A DNA stretch of 64,000 nucleotides from an uncultured Chloroflexales bacterium (GTDB lineage Bacteria > Chloroflexota > Chloroflexia > Chloroflexales > Chloroflexaceae): the NCBI GenBank assembly GCA_937902315.1, contig CALGUG010000065.1, positions 1 through 64,000 on the forward strand. The letters run 5' to 3'. Under the pieces are notes generated by a model. That model was not told the DNA's origin and searched no databases. It worked only from the letters and a program-made list of their open reading frames with translations. Below, piece by piece: positions 39,900 to 48,562 of the stretch. Positions within the stretch are counted from its first letter, which is position 1, and every line of letters begins with the position of its first letter. The position numbers and the translations under genes are program-made.

Positions 39900-42053
39900 C
39901 TAGCACAGCTCAGATTGTCCTAGCTCGCGCTCGCGCCAGGCTAGCAGCGCCATCCAGAGCATTATCGCGACGCCGATCAGGAAGTGAACGATCGAGGGCC
40001 AGAGCCAATACTCTTGGGTGTAGGGCCAAACCAAGAAGTTGGCGACCTCCATCAACGTGACCGCGAGCGCTAGCCCCAAGGCTTGGCGCAGCGACAAGCT
40101 CACGGCGGCGGCCGCATACCAGCAGACCACAATGATCAAAATGTATTGCGGGCTATAGATGCGGTTCAGCAGCAGAAAGAGGGCCGGAGCCAGCGCGCTC
40201 AAGATCAAGGTGCGCCGCCAGCTCGACGGGCGCAGCATCTGGATCAGGCCTAAGGCTAGCAAGGCCGCCAGCTGAACGCCCACCATCAGGCCGTTCGAGA
40301 GGTAGCGCGACGGCATGCCAGCGTAGGGCGCGCGGTTGAGCTGCAGCAGTTCCGGCTCGAAGATCAGCGCGATCGGGTACCAGATGCTCTCGCCGATAAA
40401 CTGGCGTCCGCCCTGTAAGCGGTAGGGCGAGAGGAACATGTTCCAGTCGGCCAACGCGAAGGGCAGCGAGAAGATGCCCGCACCCAGCCCGAAACCGAGC
40501 AGATAGCGCCCGATTAGCCGCCACTTCAGCCCGCGCAGCCACTCCCAGCCTGCGAAGGGCAGCGAAAGCCAAGGCACCCACTTGAAGGTGCCACCCACGC
40601 CGAAGGCCAAGCCGCTCCAGAAGGGGCGCTGGGTGGCGTAGGCCCACAAAGCGAGCGCGATCGCGGCGGCGGGCAAGGGGTCGAATTTGGCATGCCAGAA
40701 GGGCAGCAGAAAGGGCGAGACCGCGTAGGCCAAGGCCAAGAAGGCGGCGGTTTTGGCGCTTTCGGGCGCGGCGTAGCGTTTGGCTGCCAGATCGCCCAGC
40801 TGCCAGATCGCCCACACAATCAGCAGATCGCAGAAGAGGTTGAGCAGCGGCACCAAGAAGAGAAAGAGCTCGCGGCTGCCGGGCAATGCCAAGGTAGCCC
40901 AGACCACCAGCGCGCCCGATGGGTATTCGACCTGCGGCACGCCGATCTCGATGGTGGCCCGCCCGTAGTTGTAAAACAGCTCGGTATCGGGGTCGTTGGG
41001 CACACGCGCCGTGAGGATTCGCACCGCAAAGGCCAAGAGGCGCATAAACAGCGCGCTGAACAGCACAAACGAGAGCTGAAAGCGCTGCTGAGCCGCCTTG
41101 CGCCCGAACCAGTAGAGGGCGGGCAGGCTCACCAGACTTTGGCCGAGCAAGGCCCAAGGGATCTCGCGCCGCTTGAGGATGCCATCCATAATCAGCCAGT
41201 CGAAGAGGCCGTTCAGCAGACAGACCGCGACCAAGGCCCCGAGCAAAGGCCAACGGTTCTGCTCTTGAGCGGCCAGCTCCGCCTCCGAGCGTGCGCGCCG
41301 CATAAGGACGCGCATGCCGAGCACAGAGCTGCCCAGCAGCAAGGCCGCCGCCCAGAGGATGGGCTGAACGCGGATCGGCTGCCACCAAGCCAGCAGGGCG
41401 AACAGCAGCATAGCCGCCAGACCCGCGGCTAAGGCAGGCAGCGCCGCGCGGCCGATTCGCTCGCCGCGCAAAGGCCAGGCGCAGAGCATGGCGCTTAGGG
41501 CCAGCGCCCAGAGCGCCAGCGTCTGATTCAGGCCAGCCACATGCCAGCTGCCCAAGGACTGCACCTGAGCGTGGTAGACTACAAGGCCCAAGGCGCGCCC
41601 GTTGGCGGTCTCCATGGTTTCGCTCAGCAGCCGCAGATAGACGTAGTCGCCGAAGGGATAGCCGGACGGAGCTAAGATCCAGTAGCGGCGGGGTTGAACG
41701 GGCGCTTCGAAGGGGACGAAGCTCGAACCGACCTGCAGCAGGGCTTGGGGCATAGGGCCATCGGGCGGATGCCCCGCCATCAGACGCAAGGAGATCGCCC
41801 GCAGCGAGCCGTAGCCGTTACTCGGCAGCATCAAGAGCGAATCGCCGTCGCTCCAACGAAAGCTCACCCCGTTATGCGATTCGCGAGCCTGAAAGCCGAA
41901 CACACAGGCGATATCGTCTTTTTCGCCGACCGAACAGCTGGCCGGAGGCCGCAGGTAAAGCAGGGCCGTAGCCAGCAGCCAAGCGAGCAAGCCCAGCACG
42001 ACGATCGGCCATACACGCGCCCACGACAGGCTTCGTCGCCATGCCGGACGCAT
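39900..42053 (-). CDS. polytopic glycosyltransferase-like membrane protein (GT87/GT-C type)
   Basis: A 717-residue integral membrane protein. After an N-terminal helix (WPIVVLGLLAWLLATALLYL) comes a ~130-residue extracytoplasmic beta-rich domain, then about eleven further hydrophobic segments. The region PNDPDTELFYNYGRATIEIGVPQVEYPSGALVVWATLAL, a loop after a helix, and FWHAKFDPLPAAAIALALWA resemble the polyprenyl-phosphate-sugar-dependent mannosyltransferase group (GT87/DUF2029). It is likely to transfer a sugar outside the membrane. I start at 42053 because the earlier in-frame ATG lies in the loop of a hairpin. Confidence 0.78.
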   Translation of the reverse strand: MRPAWRRSLSWARVWPIVVLGLLAWLLATALLYLRPPASCSVGEKDDIACVFGFQARESHNGVSFRWSDGDSLLMLPSNGYGSLRAISLRLMAGHPPDGPMPQALLQVGSSFVPFEAPVQPRRYWILAPSGYPFGDYVYLRLLSETMETANGRALGLVVYHAQVQSLGSWHVAGLNQTLALWALALSAMLCAWPLRGERIGRAALPALAAGLAAMLLFALLAWWQPIRVQPILWAAALLLGSSVLGMRVLMRRARSEAELAAQEQNRWPLLGALVAVCLLNGLFDWLIMDGILKRREIPWALLGQSLVSLPALYWFGRKAAQQRFQLSFVLFSALFMRLLAFAVRILTARVPNDPDTELFYNYGRATIEIGVPQVEYPSGALVVWATLALPGSRELFLFLVPLLNLFCDLLIVWAIWQLGDLAAKRYAAPESAKTAAFLALAYAVSPFLLPFWHAKFDPLPAAAIALALWAYATQRPFWSGLAFGVGGTFKWVPWLSLPFAGWEWLRGLKWRLIGRYLLGFGLGAGIFSLPFALADWNMFLSPYRLQGGRQFIGESIWYPIALIFEPELLQLNRAPYAGMPSRYLSNGLMVGVQLAALLALGLIQMLRPSSWRRTLILSALAPALFLLLNRIYSPQYILIIVVCWYAAAAVSLSLRQALGLALAVTLMEVANFLVWPYTQEYWLWPSIVHFLIGVAIMLWMALLAWRERELGQSELC

Positions 42054-42091
42054 CTCTTCTTGTTGATTGAGCACACCAGTATCCCAAAAGA

Positions 42092-42136
42092 AAGCTTTTG
42101 CGGCCATCACCCAGGCGATGATCTCCGCAAAAGCTT
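42092..42136 (-). terminator. hairpin between decarboxylase and membrane glycosyltransferase genes
   Basis: 12-bp arms AAGCTTTTGCGG and complement with a 21-nt loop. On the minus strand it is followed by TCTTTT. It separates the two leftward genes and argues for a start at 42053 for the downstream one. Confidence 0.7.
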
Positions 42137-42161
42137 CGACAATCTCTCTTCTCCAAACGCT

Positions 42162-43334
42162 TTAGGCCGTGCCAAGCTCCCGCGCAGCTTCATCGAGATC
42201 GACCAAGTGGGCCGGGCCTGCGATGCGCCCTTCGATGATGTCGAGGCCGAGATTCTGCTGCTTGATGGCATCGATCACGGCGGCGCTGTGCGAACGATGG
42301 GTCAAGAAGACACAGGTCGGGCCGGTGTCGGTCGAGCAGTAGACGGGGATGTTTGCACTGCGCAACTCGTTGCACATGCGGAACAGGGTGATATTTTCCG
42401 GCTCCCAGCCGAAGATCTTGTTTTCCATGCTGCCCGACATGGTGACGCCGTGCAGACGAATGCTATCGAGTTCCGACCAGCGTCCGACCGCCTGCCAATC
42501 GCCCTGCTGGATCGCGTCGATCAGCTCGATCACCTCGTTGACGCGGCTCAGCATCCAACTGCGGAAGAGCGAGCTTTCAGGGGCATCGCGGTGGGCTTCC
42601 TCGGTCTTGAGCTGAATGCGCGAACTGATCGGCACCGTGATCAAGCTCAGTTCATCGAACTGGCCGGGTTTGTCGAGCCGCACGGCGAAGCTGTCCTCGT
42701 GCGCGATGCCCGGGTAGGAAAGCCAGAGCGAGAGGCCGCCGGTTGCGCTACGGCAGCCCGAGCCAGCCAGCAGACGCGACAAGCTGCTCACAAAGCGCTT
42801 GTTGGCCGCGATCTCGGGGCCGAAGGCGGCAGCCACCGCCGCCAAGGCCAAGGCCGCCGAAGCTGAAGCGCTTGTGCCCAAGCCTTTGCCCGTGGTCTCG
42901 GCGCGCACTCGGTTGTGCGAAACGACGCGCGCACGGCTCTCGATGCGAGCGATGCGCCGCACGACGTTCAAGCTCTGAACAACGCGCTCGAGATCGCGCC
43001 CTGTGGCCTGCTTGCCGCCGATCGTGACCTGATCTTCGTTCAGATCGGGGTCGAAGGCGACCGAGGTCAAGGTATAGCCAGCATCGTTGGAGACCGAAAT
43101 GCTCGGCAGATAGGCGATTCGCCAGTCCCAATCGGTCATTCCATGATACTTGAGAGCACCTTGCATCGGGTGAGCGCGAGCCGCCGCTTTACCGCGCGGG
43201 TTGCCTTGGGGCAGGTCTTGCGGATAGGGCTCGAAGGCGATCCCATAGCGGTCGAGAGCCGCCAAAATCGCCTGATGGGCGGCTTGCATAGGCTCAACCG
43301 TATCAGCATAATCAGCAGGAATAAATGTTGTCAC
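42162..43334 (-). CDS. (di)phosphomevalonate decarboxylase
   Basis: A 390-residue GHMP-family protein of the mevalonate pathway. Landmarks are ALKYHGM (the KYWG-like substrate loop), SVSNDAGYTLTSV, the phosphate loop GLGTSASASAALALAAV, SGCRSATGG, and the catalytic-Asp region YCSTDTGPTCVFL. The homologue from Roseiflexus was shown to decarboxylate mevalonate 5-phosphate rather than the diphosphate, feeding isopentenyl phosphate kinase, so the substrate here may be the monophosphate (inference from lineage). I favour GTG 43334, with AAGGT just upstream, over a TTG at 43346. No other mevalonate gene is adjacent. Confidence 0.88.
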   Translation of the reverse strand: MTTFIPADYADTVEPMQAAHQAILAALDRYGIAFEPYPQDLPQGNPRGKAAARAHPMQGALKYHGMTDWDWRIAYLPSISVSNDAGYTLTSVAFDPDLNEDQVTIGGKQATGRDLERVVQSLNVVRRIARIESRARVVSHNRVRAETTGKGLGTSASASAALALAAVAAAFGPEIAANKRFVSSLSRLLAGSGCRSATGGLSLWLSYPGIAHEDSFAVRLDKPGQFDELSLITVPISSRIQLKTEEAHRDAPESSLFRSWMLSRVNEVIELIDAIQQGDWQAVGRWSELDSIRLHGVTMSGSMENKIFGWEPENITLFRMCNELRSANIPVYCSTDTGPTCVFLTHRSHSAAVIDAIKQQNLGLDIIEGRIAGPAHLVDLDEAARELGTA

Positions 43335-43549
43335 AGCTACCTTCAATATCTAAAAAGAAAAAAAGAGTAATTCGCAATGTGAGGCTAGCTTGTTCTTAGC
43401 ATTGAGATTATACACAGAATCTCACAAGTCGTGGCTAGCTCCTGCCAAGCAAGCAGATCGGCCGCGTGCTACAATACAAGCAGTTTCATTCAAGGGCGCG
43501 GCAGATCCCTAGCGTTCTGTCGCTAGCAAAACGATAGGCAGTATTCTTT

Positions 43550-44806
43550 GTGAAGAGCGTTATTCCGCATTCCGAACCGATTCGACATCTCTATATCCAT
43601 ATTCCTTTTTGCCATCGCCGCTGCTCCTACTGCGACTTCAACACTTACGTCAACATGGAAGATCGCATCGAGGCCTATTGCGAGGCGCTTTGTCACGAGC
43701 TCGCCATGCTCGAACGCGACTACGCCGGACGTTGGCGCGACAGCTTCGCGGGCGCTGGTCTGCCCGCCCGTGGGCCGCTGCTGCGCTCGCAGCTCAAACC
43801 AAGCGTCTTCTTCGGCGGCGGCACCCCGAGCATGATCCCGCTCAAGCAGATGGAGCAGATCTTACAAGCTATCGATCGCCTGATCCCGCTCGAAATCGCC
43901 GAAGTCTCGCTCGAAGCCAACCCGGGCACCGTCTTGGGGCGCGACTACCTCAGCGGCCTGCGGTCGATCGGCTTCAACCGCATCAGCATGGGCGTCCAGA
44001 GCCTGCACGACCCGACCCTGCGCATGCTCGGGCGCATCCACACCGCCCAAGAGGCTTTCGAAAGCTACCAAGAGGCCAGAAGGGCCGGCTTCGACAATAT
44101 CAATCTCGACTTTATCTTCGGCCTGCCTAACCAAACGCTCGAACAGTGGCGCTGGACGCTCGACCAGATCACCCAGTGGGGCTGCGAGCACTTCTCGCTC
44201 TACTCGCTGATTTTGGAAGAGAGCACCCCGCTCTACGCCCAAGTCACCAGCAATCGCCTGAGCGTGCCCGACGACGACCAGACCGGCGAGATGTACGAGC
44301 TGGCTATGGAGCGCTTCGCGGCGGCCGGTTACGCGCAGTACGAGATCTCGAACTGGGCCAAGACCACGGCGGAGCCGCTCGATCGAGCGCCCTACGCCGT
44401 GCCGACCTACGCCTGCCACCACAACTTGGCCTATTGGCTCAACGCCGACTATGGCGCGGCCGGAGCAGGCGCGCACGGCCACATCTTCCCGCAGCGCTAC
44501 GCCGACGTCTTGCGCATCGATGACTACATCGCCACGGTGCGCAAACACGAGCGCCCGATCGCCGAAACCACGCCGCTCGACCACGATGATCTCTGCAGCG
44601 AGACGGTCTTTATGGGCCTGCGGCTCAACACTGGGCTCGGTCTCGAGCACTTTCGCCAACGCTGCGGCCAAGAGATCGACGAAGTCTATGGCGAGACGAT
44701 CAGCAATCTGATCGATCTGGGCCTGCTCGAACGCGACGAGCTCGCGATTCGCCTCACGCCGCGCGGGCGCATGCTGGGCAACCAAGTCTTCTCCCACTTT
44801 GTCTAG
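43550..44806 (+). CDS. hemW: HemW-like radical SAM protein
   Basis: A 418-residue radical-SAM protein of the HemN/HemW family. The motif CHRRCSYCDF (CxxxCxxC followed by Asp-Phe) and the absence of both the fourth Cys and the N-terminal PRYTSYP segment mark it as HemW (heme chaperone/transfer) rather than a true coproporphyrinogen oxidase. FFGGGTPSMIP, SLEANPGTV, RISMGVQSLHDPTLRMLGR and NLDFIFGLPNQT are present, and the C-terminal domain is complete. It starts at GTG 43550 with a weak ribosome site. The true hemN is at 5798. Confidence 0.9.
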   Translation: MKSVIPHSEPIRHLYIHIPFCHRRCSYCDFNTYVNMEDRIEAYCEALCHELAMLERDYAGRWRDSFAGAGLPARGPLLRSQLKPSVFFGGGTPSMIPLKQMEQILQAIDRLIPLEIAEVSLEANPGTVLGRDYLSGLRSIGFNRISMGVQSLHDPTLRMLGRIHTAQEAFESYQEARRAGFDNINLDFIFGLPNQTLEQWRWTLDQITQWGCEHFSLYSLILEESTPLYAQVTSNRLSVPDDDQTGEMYELAMERFAAAGYAQYEISNWAKTTAEPLDRAPYAVPTYACHHNLAYWLNADYGAAGAGAHGHIFPQRYADVLRIDDYIATVRKHERPIAETTPLDHDDLCSETVFMGLRLNTGLGLEHFRQRCGQEIDEVYGETISNLIDLGLLERDELAIRLTPRGRMLGNQVFSHFV

Positions 44807-44831
44807 CGCACAGCTAAGCATTTTCAAACAG

Positions 44832-44897
44832 CTTTGGCGGAGAGGCGTCTAGCCCCCATTCGGCTTCTGGCGCGTCCGCCTTCGGCTATCAACAGCT
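44832..44897 (+). repeat. dispersed ~75-bp repeat, copy 11
   Basis: Core GCGTCCGCCTTCGGCTAT at 44872-44889. The left flank TTTGGCGGAGAGGCGTCTAG is like copy 9. Confidence 0.82.
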
Positions 44898-44952
44898 GTT
44901 CCAACAAAGAGGGCGCTATCGCCCTGCGCCCAGAGTCATCTCTGCTCTAAAA

Positions 44953-44989
44953 CGTTTGGGGAGACGTGTCGCCACATCTCCCCACAACC
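44953..44989 (-). terminator. terminator after HutD-family gene
   Basis: A long imperfect stem (GTGGGGAGATGTG / CACGTCTCCCC on the minus strand) followed by AAACGTTTTA, 10 bp from the stop. Confidence 0.75.
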
Positions 44990-44998
44990 ACAAGACGT

Positions 44999-45643
44999 TT
45001 ACCAAGCGAGGCTTGCCAACACGATCTGAACCCGATCTTCATAGGCCGAGAGCCGCCAAGGCAGGTGCAAGCCCGAGCACTGTGGCTGATATTCCAGCAC
45101 AAACGCATCGCCTTCGCGCAACAGCAGATCAGCCTTGCCCGCCGCCTGTAACTGGAGCTGACCTTGACAAACGAACAGCACTTGAACCCGATTGAGCGAT
45201 CTGGGCATGGCCTCGTAGCCCAAACGATCCCAAGCGTAGCTCTCTTCATCAAGCTCCAAAGCGATCAACGAGCTCGTCACATGGTTCTGCGAAATCAAGT
45301 TAAAGGCGCGCACTGGGCCATCGAGCAAACTGACATAGAGCGGGCGGCCACCATCAAAGGTGATCTGCTGAAAAGCCGATAAGGTTTGGCTGGCGCGCGG
45401 TTGCTCAAACTGCAGGTGAATGCCCGTGCCGCTGATCGGCATATGGATTCGTTTCTGACCCGCAAAATTGCTATAGGGCGCATCGCGCTGAATATCTGCG
45501 GTGCCAACCCACAGCTCAGCAGCAGACGGTTCAATCAGCGCATAAGGAGGGAAGGCGTAGATCCCATGCATGATCCCGCCGCTCCATTCCGCCTCTGCCT
45601 GCTGCACACGCCGTACAACTCGGCTCAGAATTGGTTCAGCCAT
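44999..45643 (-). CDS. HutD/Ves-family cupin-fold protein
   Basis: A 214-residue beta-rich protein matching the HutD/Ves pattern: AEWSGGIMHGIYAFPP, ELWVGTADIQRDAPYSNFAGQKRIHMPISGTGIHLQF and PLYVSLLDGPVRAFNLISQ. The C-terminal half is the second cupin-like sheet with LREGDAFVLEY. HutD is linked to histidine use in some bacteria and Ves to cold response, but the biochemical role is not established and no hut genes are here. A 10-bp dyad (GAAATCTGCT, arms at 45725-45734 and 45742-45751) lies ~80 bp before the start and could be an operator. Confidence 0.8.
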   Translation of the reverse strand: MAEPILSRVVRRVQQAEAEWSGGIMHGIYAFPPYALIEPSAAELWVGTADIQRDAPYSNFAGQKRIHMPISGTGIHLQFEQPRASQTLSAFQQITFDGGRPLYVSLLDGPVRAFNLISQNHVTSSLIALELDEESYAWDRLGYEAMPRSLNRVQVLFVCQGQLQLQAAGKADLLLREGDAFVLEYQPQCSGLHLPWRLSAYEDRVQIVLASLAW

Positions 45644-45977
45644 ATCGTTATTACTCCAAATCGACTACAAAACTGAAGCATAGCCAAGCGGGCCTGTTAT
45701 TGCTAGTTACGCTTGAATAAATCAGAAATCTGCTCCCATTCAGCAGATTTCGCTAATGACGCAAACCATGCACAGAAAAACCGACGTTTTACAAGCAAAC
45801 CAAAAAGGCTGGAGGCTTCCATAGCTTCTAGCCAGACAGCATTGTGCATAAGTCAAACTGTTGAATAGCATCTAGCAGCCACAGTTTGCAGGCTCTTATT
45901 GTACAGCTTTTATCAGATCATTGAGTCAGAATCAGCCTACTCGTTCAAGTGAACATAGCGCGAACACGCAAAACGGT
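45644..45977. other. intergenic region upstream of the riboswitch promoter
   Basis: About 330 bp without a gene. The only structure seen is the GAAATCTGCT dyad at 45725-45751, which may belong to the leftward HutD-family gene. Confidence 0.55.
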
Positions 45978-46006
45978 TTGACAATCGAGCCGTTCTCTCG
46001 TATAGT
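45978..46006 (+). promoter_or_regulatory. sigma-A promoter of the B12 operon
   Basis: TTGACA at 45978-45983, exactly 17 bp, TATAGT at 46001-46006. Transcription would start near 46013, just before the riboswitch P1 stem. Confidence 0.85.
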
Positions 46007-46028
46007 CTGACCACCAAGTGAATATTGT

Positions 46029-46151
46029 CCTAACGTGTGGAATAGGTCTCTATTCCTGCGAGGCGAAGTCGGTGCGAAGCCGACACTGTCCCGCAACTGT
46101 GATGGCTGAGCCTTTGCGCTCATCCTAAGTCAGGTCGCCCTCCTCGTTAGG
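46029..46151 (+). promoter_or_regulatory. cobalamin (B12) riboswitch aptamer
   Basis: The P1 stem closes with CCTAACG (46029-46035) and CGTTAGG (46145-46151). Inside are the conserved blocks GTCGGTGCGAAGCCGACACTG, read as stem GTCGG/CCGAC, then TCCCGCAACTGTGATGG (B12 box region) and TAAGTCAGGTCG. These are in the canonical order and spacing. The aptamer binds adenosylcobalamin or a related corrinoid and, by family rule, switches genes off when B12 is plentiful. Confidence 0.93.
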
Positions 46152-46256
46152 CCCGCGTTACCACCTTCGAGCGAAAGGGGGCGGAAATGGCAGTATAGAC
46201 GTGTTCAAGCGTTGTTGGATTGTTCAACCGTTGGATCACTAAATACGAAGCCGAGC

Positions 46257-46285
46257 CCCGACCAGTGTGTCGGGTTTTTTATTTT
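46257..46285 (+). terminator. riboswitch expression platform: intrinsic terminator
   Basis: CCCGAC-CAGTGT-GTCGGG followed by six T residues, 15 bp before the first start codon. Its position between aptamer and ORF indicates transcriptional attenuation by B12. Confidence 0.9.
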
Positions 46286-46299
46286 GAGAAATCAGCGTT

Positions 46300-48549
46300 A
46301 TGAAACGTATACATAGCCAGATCTGGCGCGCCCTGTTCGGGCTCTTCTGCACCGCGATTCTGATCTTTTCAAGCGCGAACAGCGCAGCTCAAGGCCAAAA
46401 CAGCGCCACAATCATCATCCGCTTCGACGATGGACGAGTTGTCAATAAGCGCATCAGCTTCAGCGAAAGCTCGATCTCGGGCCTCGAAGCGCTGCGGCGA
46501 ACCGGTTTCTCAGTGGAAGCGCAGGCGGGAGCCGTCTGTAAGGTCGATCGCACCGGTTGCCCGAGCAGCGACTGCTTCTGCCAAGCCAAAGATCTCACTC
46601 AGCCGCTGAAGTACTGGGGCTACTACACTTGGAACGGCCAGCAGTGGCAGTATGCCGAGCAGGGCGCGGCCCAGAGCCAAGTCAGCCAAGGCAGTATTCA
46701 AGGCTGGAGCTGGGGCGATCAGAGCCCGACCCAAGTCGGTCAAGGCGATCCGCTCCAAGCGGCCTTCGATGGCGCGAACTATCTCAAAGGCCAACAGCAA
46801 GCGGATGGTGGTTACTTCAACCTCGGCGCCTCGCTCGATAGCTTGCTAGCCGCCAGCGCCCTCAATCAAAGCGGCGCGACCTGGCTTTCAAGCCAAAACA
46901 GAAGTCTGCTCGACTATATCGCAGGCCAAGCGCCCTTTGCTATGGCTACCACAGCGGCGGCGCGCGGCAAACTGGCGCTCGCTTTGGCTGCCAACGATCT
47001 CGATCCCAAAAACTACCTCAAGCACAATTTGGTCATCAGCATCACCCAAACCTACGATCCCAATAGCGGAGCCTACGGCTCGACCAACTGGGATCAAGCC
47101 TTCGCCATTCTGGGCCTGCGCGCCGCCGGCGAGAGCGTGCCGCCCTTGGCAGTTCAAACCCTCGCCAAGCGCATCAACCCCGATGGCGGCTGGGGCTACT
47201 CGGTCGGCTTCAACAGCGAAGTCGACAACACCGGTCTGATGCTACAGGCGCTGATCGCTGGCGGCATGCCGATCAGCTCCACCGAGGTGATCAGCGGCGT
47301 GCAGTTCCTGCGCTCGCTCCAAAACGACGACGGCGGCTTCCCGGTCGATAAACTGACGCCCAGCGAGAACCCGGGCGCGAGCAACGCCAACTCAACCGCC
47401 TTCGCAATCCAAGGGCTTCTGGCCGCAGAGGTCGATCCGCTCAACGTGACGAAGTCGATCACGGCCAGCAACCCGATCAGCTACCTGCTCTCGCTTCAGC
47501 TGCCCGACGGCGGCTTTAAGTGGATGGCGGACGACACAAGCTCAAACGTCTTCGCTACCCAACAGGTCATTCCCGCTTTGAGCGGCAAAGCCTTCCCTAT
47601 CAAGAGCCGAGCGGTCGCCACCCGCAAGGCGCTCGACTGGATCAAAGGTCAACAACAGGCCGATGGCAGCCTAAACGGTTTTGGGGTCGGCACAAGCCTC
47701 GATGCGCTGCTGAGTTGGCAGGCAGCCGATCGCGACCCGAGCGAGCTGACCCACAGCTCGGGCGAGAGTCTGCTGGACTATCTCGCGCAAGAGGGGCCTG
47801 CCTACGCGGCTAGCGGCCCAGCCGCGGCGGGCAAGCTGCTCTTGGGGCTTGTGGCCGCCGATGCCAACCCGCGCGACTTCGCAGGTATGAACCTTGTGAT
47901 CAGCACCACTGCCAGCCTCGATCCGCTCAGCGGGCGCTTTGGAAGCAGCAACTACGATCAAATCTATGCCATGCTCGGTCTGGTCGCCGCTGGCGAAGAG
48001 CTACCCAGCACCAGCGCCGAGGCTTTGATCGCGCTGGCTTCGAGCGACGGCGGCTGGGGCTTCAGCCCCAACGATCAGTTCAGCGATGTCGACAGCACAG
48101 CCCTGGCGCTGCAAGCGCTGGCAGCAGCGAAAGTCTCTGAAAGCCACGCCGCAGTGCAAAAAGCCTTTGCCTACCTGCGCAGCCAACAGCTGCCCGACGG
48201 CGGCTTCCCTGGCTACGACGGCAGTACCAGCGCCAGCTCGACTGCGCTGGCCATCCAAGCCTTGGCGGCCTATGGCTACGCTCCCGACAGCCTCGCTTGG
48301 AGCAAAGTGGCAGACAAAACGCCCAGCATCAGCGACCTGCATAGCGCGCTCACTCTGCGCACGCCGATCGACGCGCTGCTCGCCCTGCAGAGCGAAGAGG
48401 GCGGCTTCGCGGGCTTCAGCGGCGCCAACGATCCGTTCGCGACCTATCAGGCCTTGGGCGGGCTAGCAGGCAAAGCCTTCCCCAACAAGATCCAAAACGC
48501 TTCACACCGCGTTCTGTTGCCGTTTATCGTTAATCCAGCTCAGAACTAG
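46300..48549 (+). CDS. secreted intrinsic-factor-like protein: DUF4430 beta domain plus two alpha/alpha barrels
   Basis: A 749-residue exported protein. The signal peptide is at 1-30. Residues ~35-140 are a transcobalamin/DUF4430-like beta domain (SGLEALRRTGF, CKVDRTGCPSSDCFC, KYWGYYTWNGQQWQYAEQGA, IQGWSWG). Residues ~152-435 and ~436-730 are two homologous prenyltransferase/cyclase-type alpha/alpha-barrel modules. Each starts with KGQQQADG and ends in GKAFP-K, with repeated DGGWG and DGGF turns. It ends with HRVLLPFIVNP. Animal B12 carriers combine the same two folds. With the riboswitch upstream and an ECF transporter downstream, I infer an extracellular corrinoid-binding role; no catalytic Asp motif of cyclases is seen. 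Confidence 0.85.
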   Translation: MKRIHSQIWRALFGLFCTAILIFSSANSAAQGQNSATIIIRFDDGRVVNKRISFSESSISGLEALRRTGFSVEAQAGAVCKVDRTGCPSSDCFCQAKDLTQPLKYWGYYTWNGQQWQYAEQGAAQSQVSQGSIQGWSWGDQSPTQVGQGDPLQAAFDGANYLKGQQQADGGYFNLGASLDSLLAASALNQSGATWLSSQNRSLLDYIAGQAPFAMATTAAARGKLALALAANDLDPKNYLKHNLVISITQTYDPNSGAYGSTNWDQAFAILGLRAAGESVPPLAVQTLAKRINPDGGWGYSVGFNSEVDNTGLMLQALIAGGMPISSTEVISGVQFLRSLQNDDGGFPVDKLTPSENPGASNANSTAFAIQGLLAAEVDPLNVTKSITASNPISYLLSLQLPDGGFKWMADDTSSNVFATQQVIPALSGKAFPIKSRAVATRKALDWIKGQQQADGSLNGFGVGTSLDALLSWQAADRDPSELTHSSGESLLDYLAQEGPAYAASGPAAAGKLLLGLVAADANPRDFAGMNLVISTTASLDPLSGRFGSSNYDQIYAMLGLVAAGEELPSTSAEALIALASSDGGWGFSPNDQFSDVDSTALALQALAAAKVSESHAAVQKAFAYLRSQQLPDGGFPGYDGSTSASSTALAIQALAAYGYAPDSLAWSKVADKTPSISDLHSALTLRTPIDALLALQSEEGGFAGFSGANDPFATYQALGGLAGKAFPNKIQNASHRVLLPFIVNPAQN

Positions 48550-48562
48550 GCGGGGTGAAGGC

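Noticed and set aside
40153..41388. 411-codon open frame on the minus strand
   Set aside because: It lies wholly inside the membrane glycosyltransferase gene in another frame, and its Ala/Arg/Gly-rich composition is that of a shadow frame.
41694..42866. 390-codon open frame on the plus strand
   Set aside because: It runs antisense across two real genes and the hairpin between them; no ribosome site or family resemblance.
43862..44827. 321-codon antisense frame over hemW
   Set aside because: Shadow of the radical-SAM gene with Glu/Val/Ala-rich composition and no recognisable motif.
45932..46123. 63-codon minus-strand frame across the riboswitch
   Set aside because: The sequence is explained by the conserved cobalamin aptamer; the peptide is a known type of antisense riboswitch artefact.
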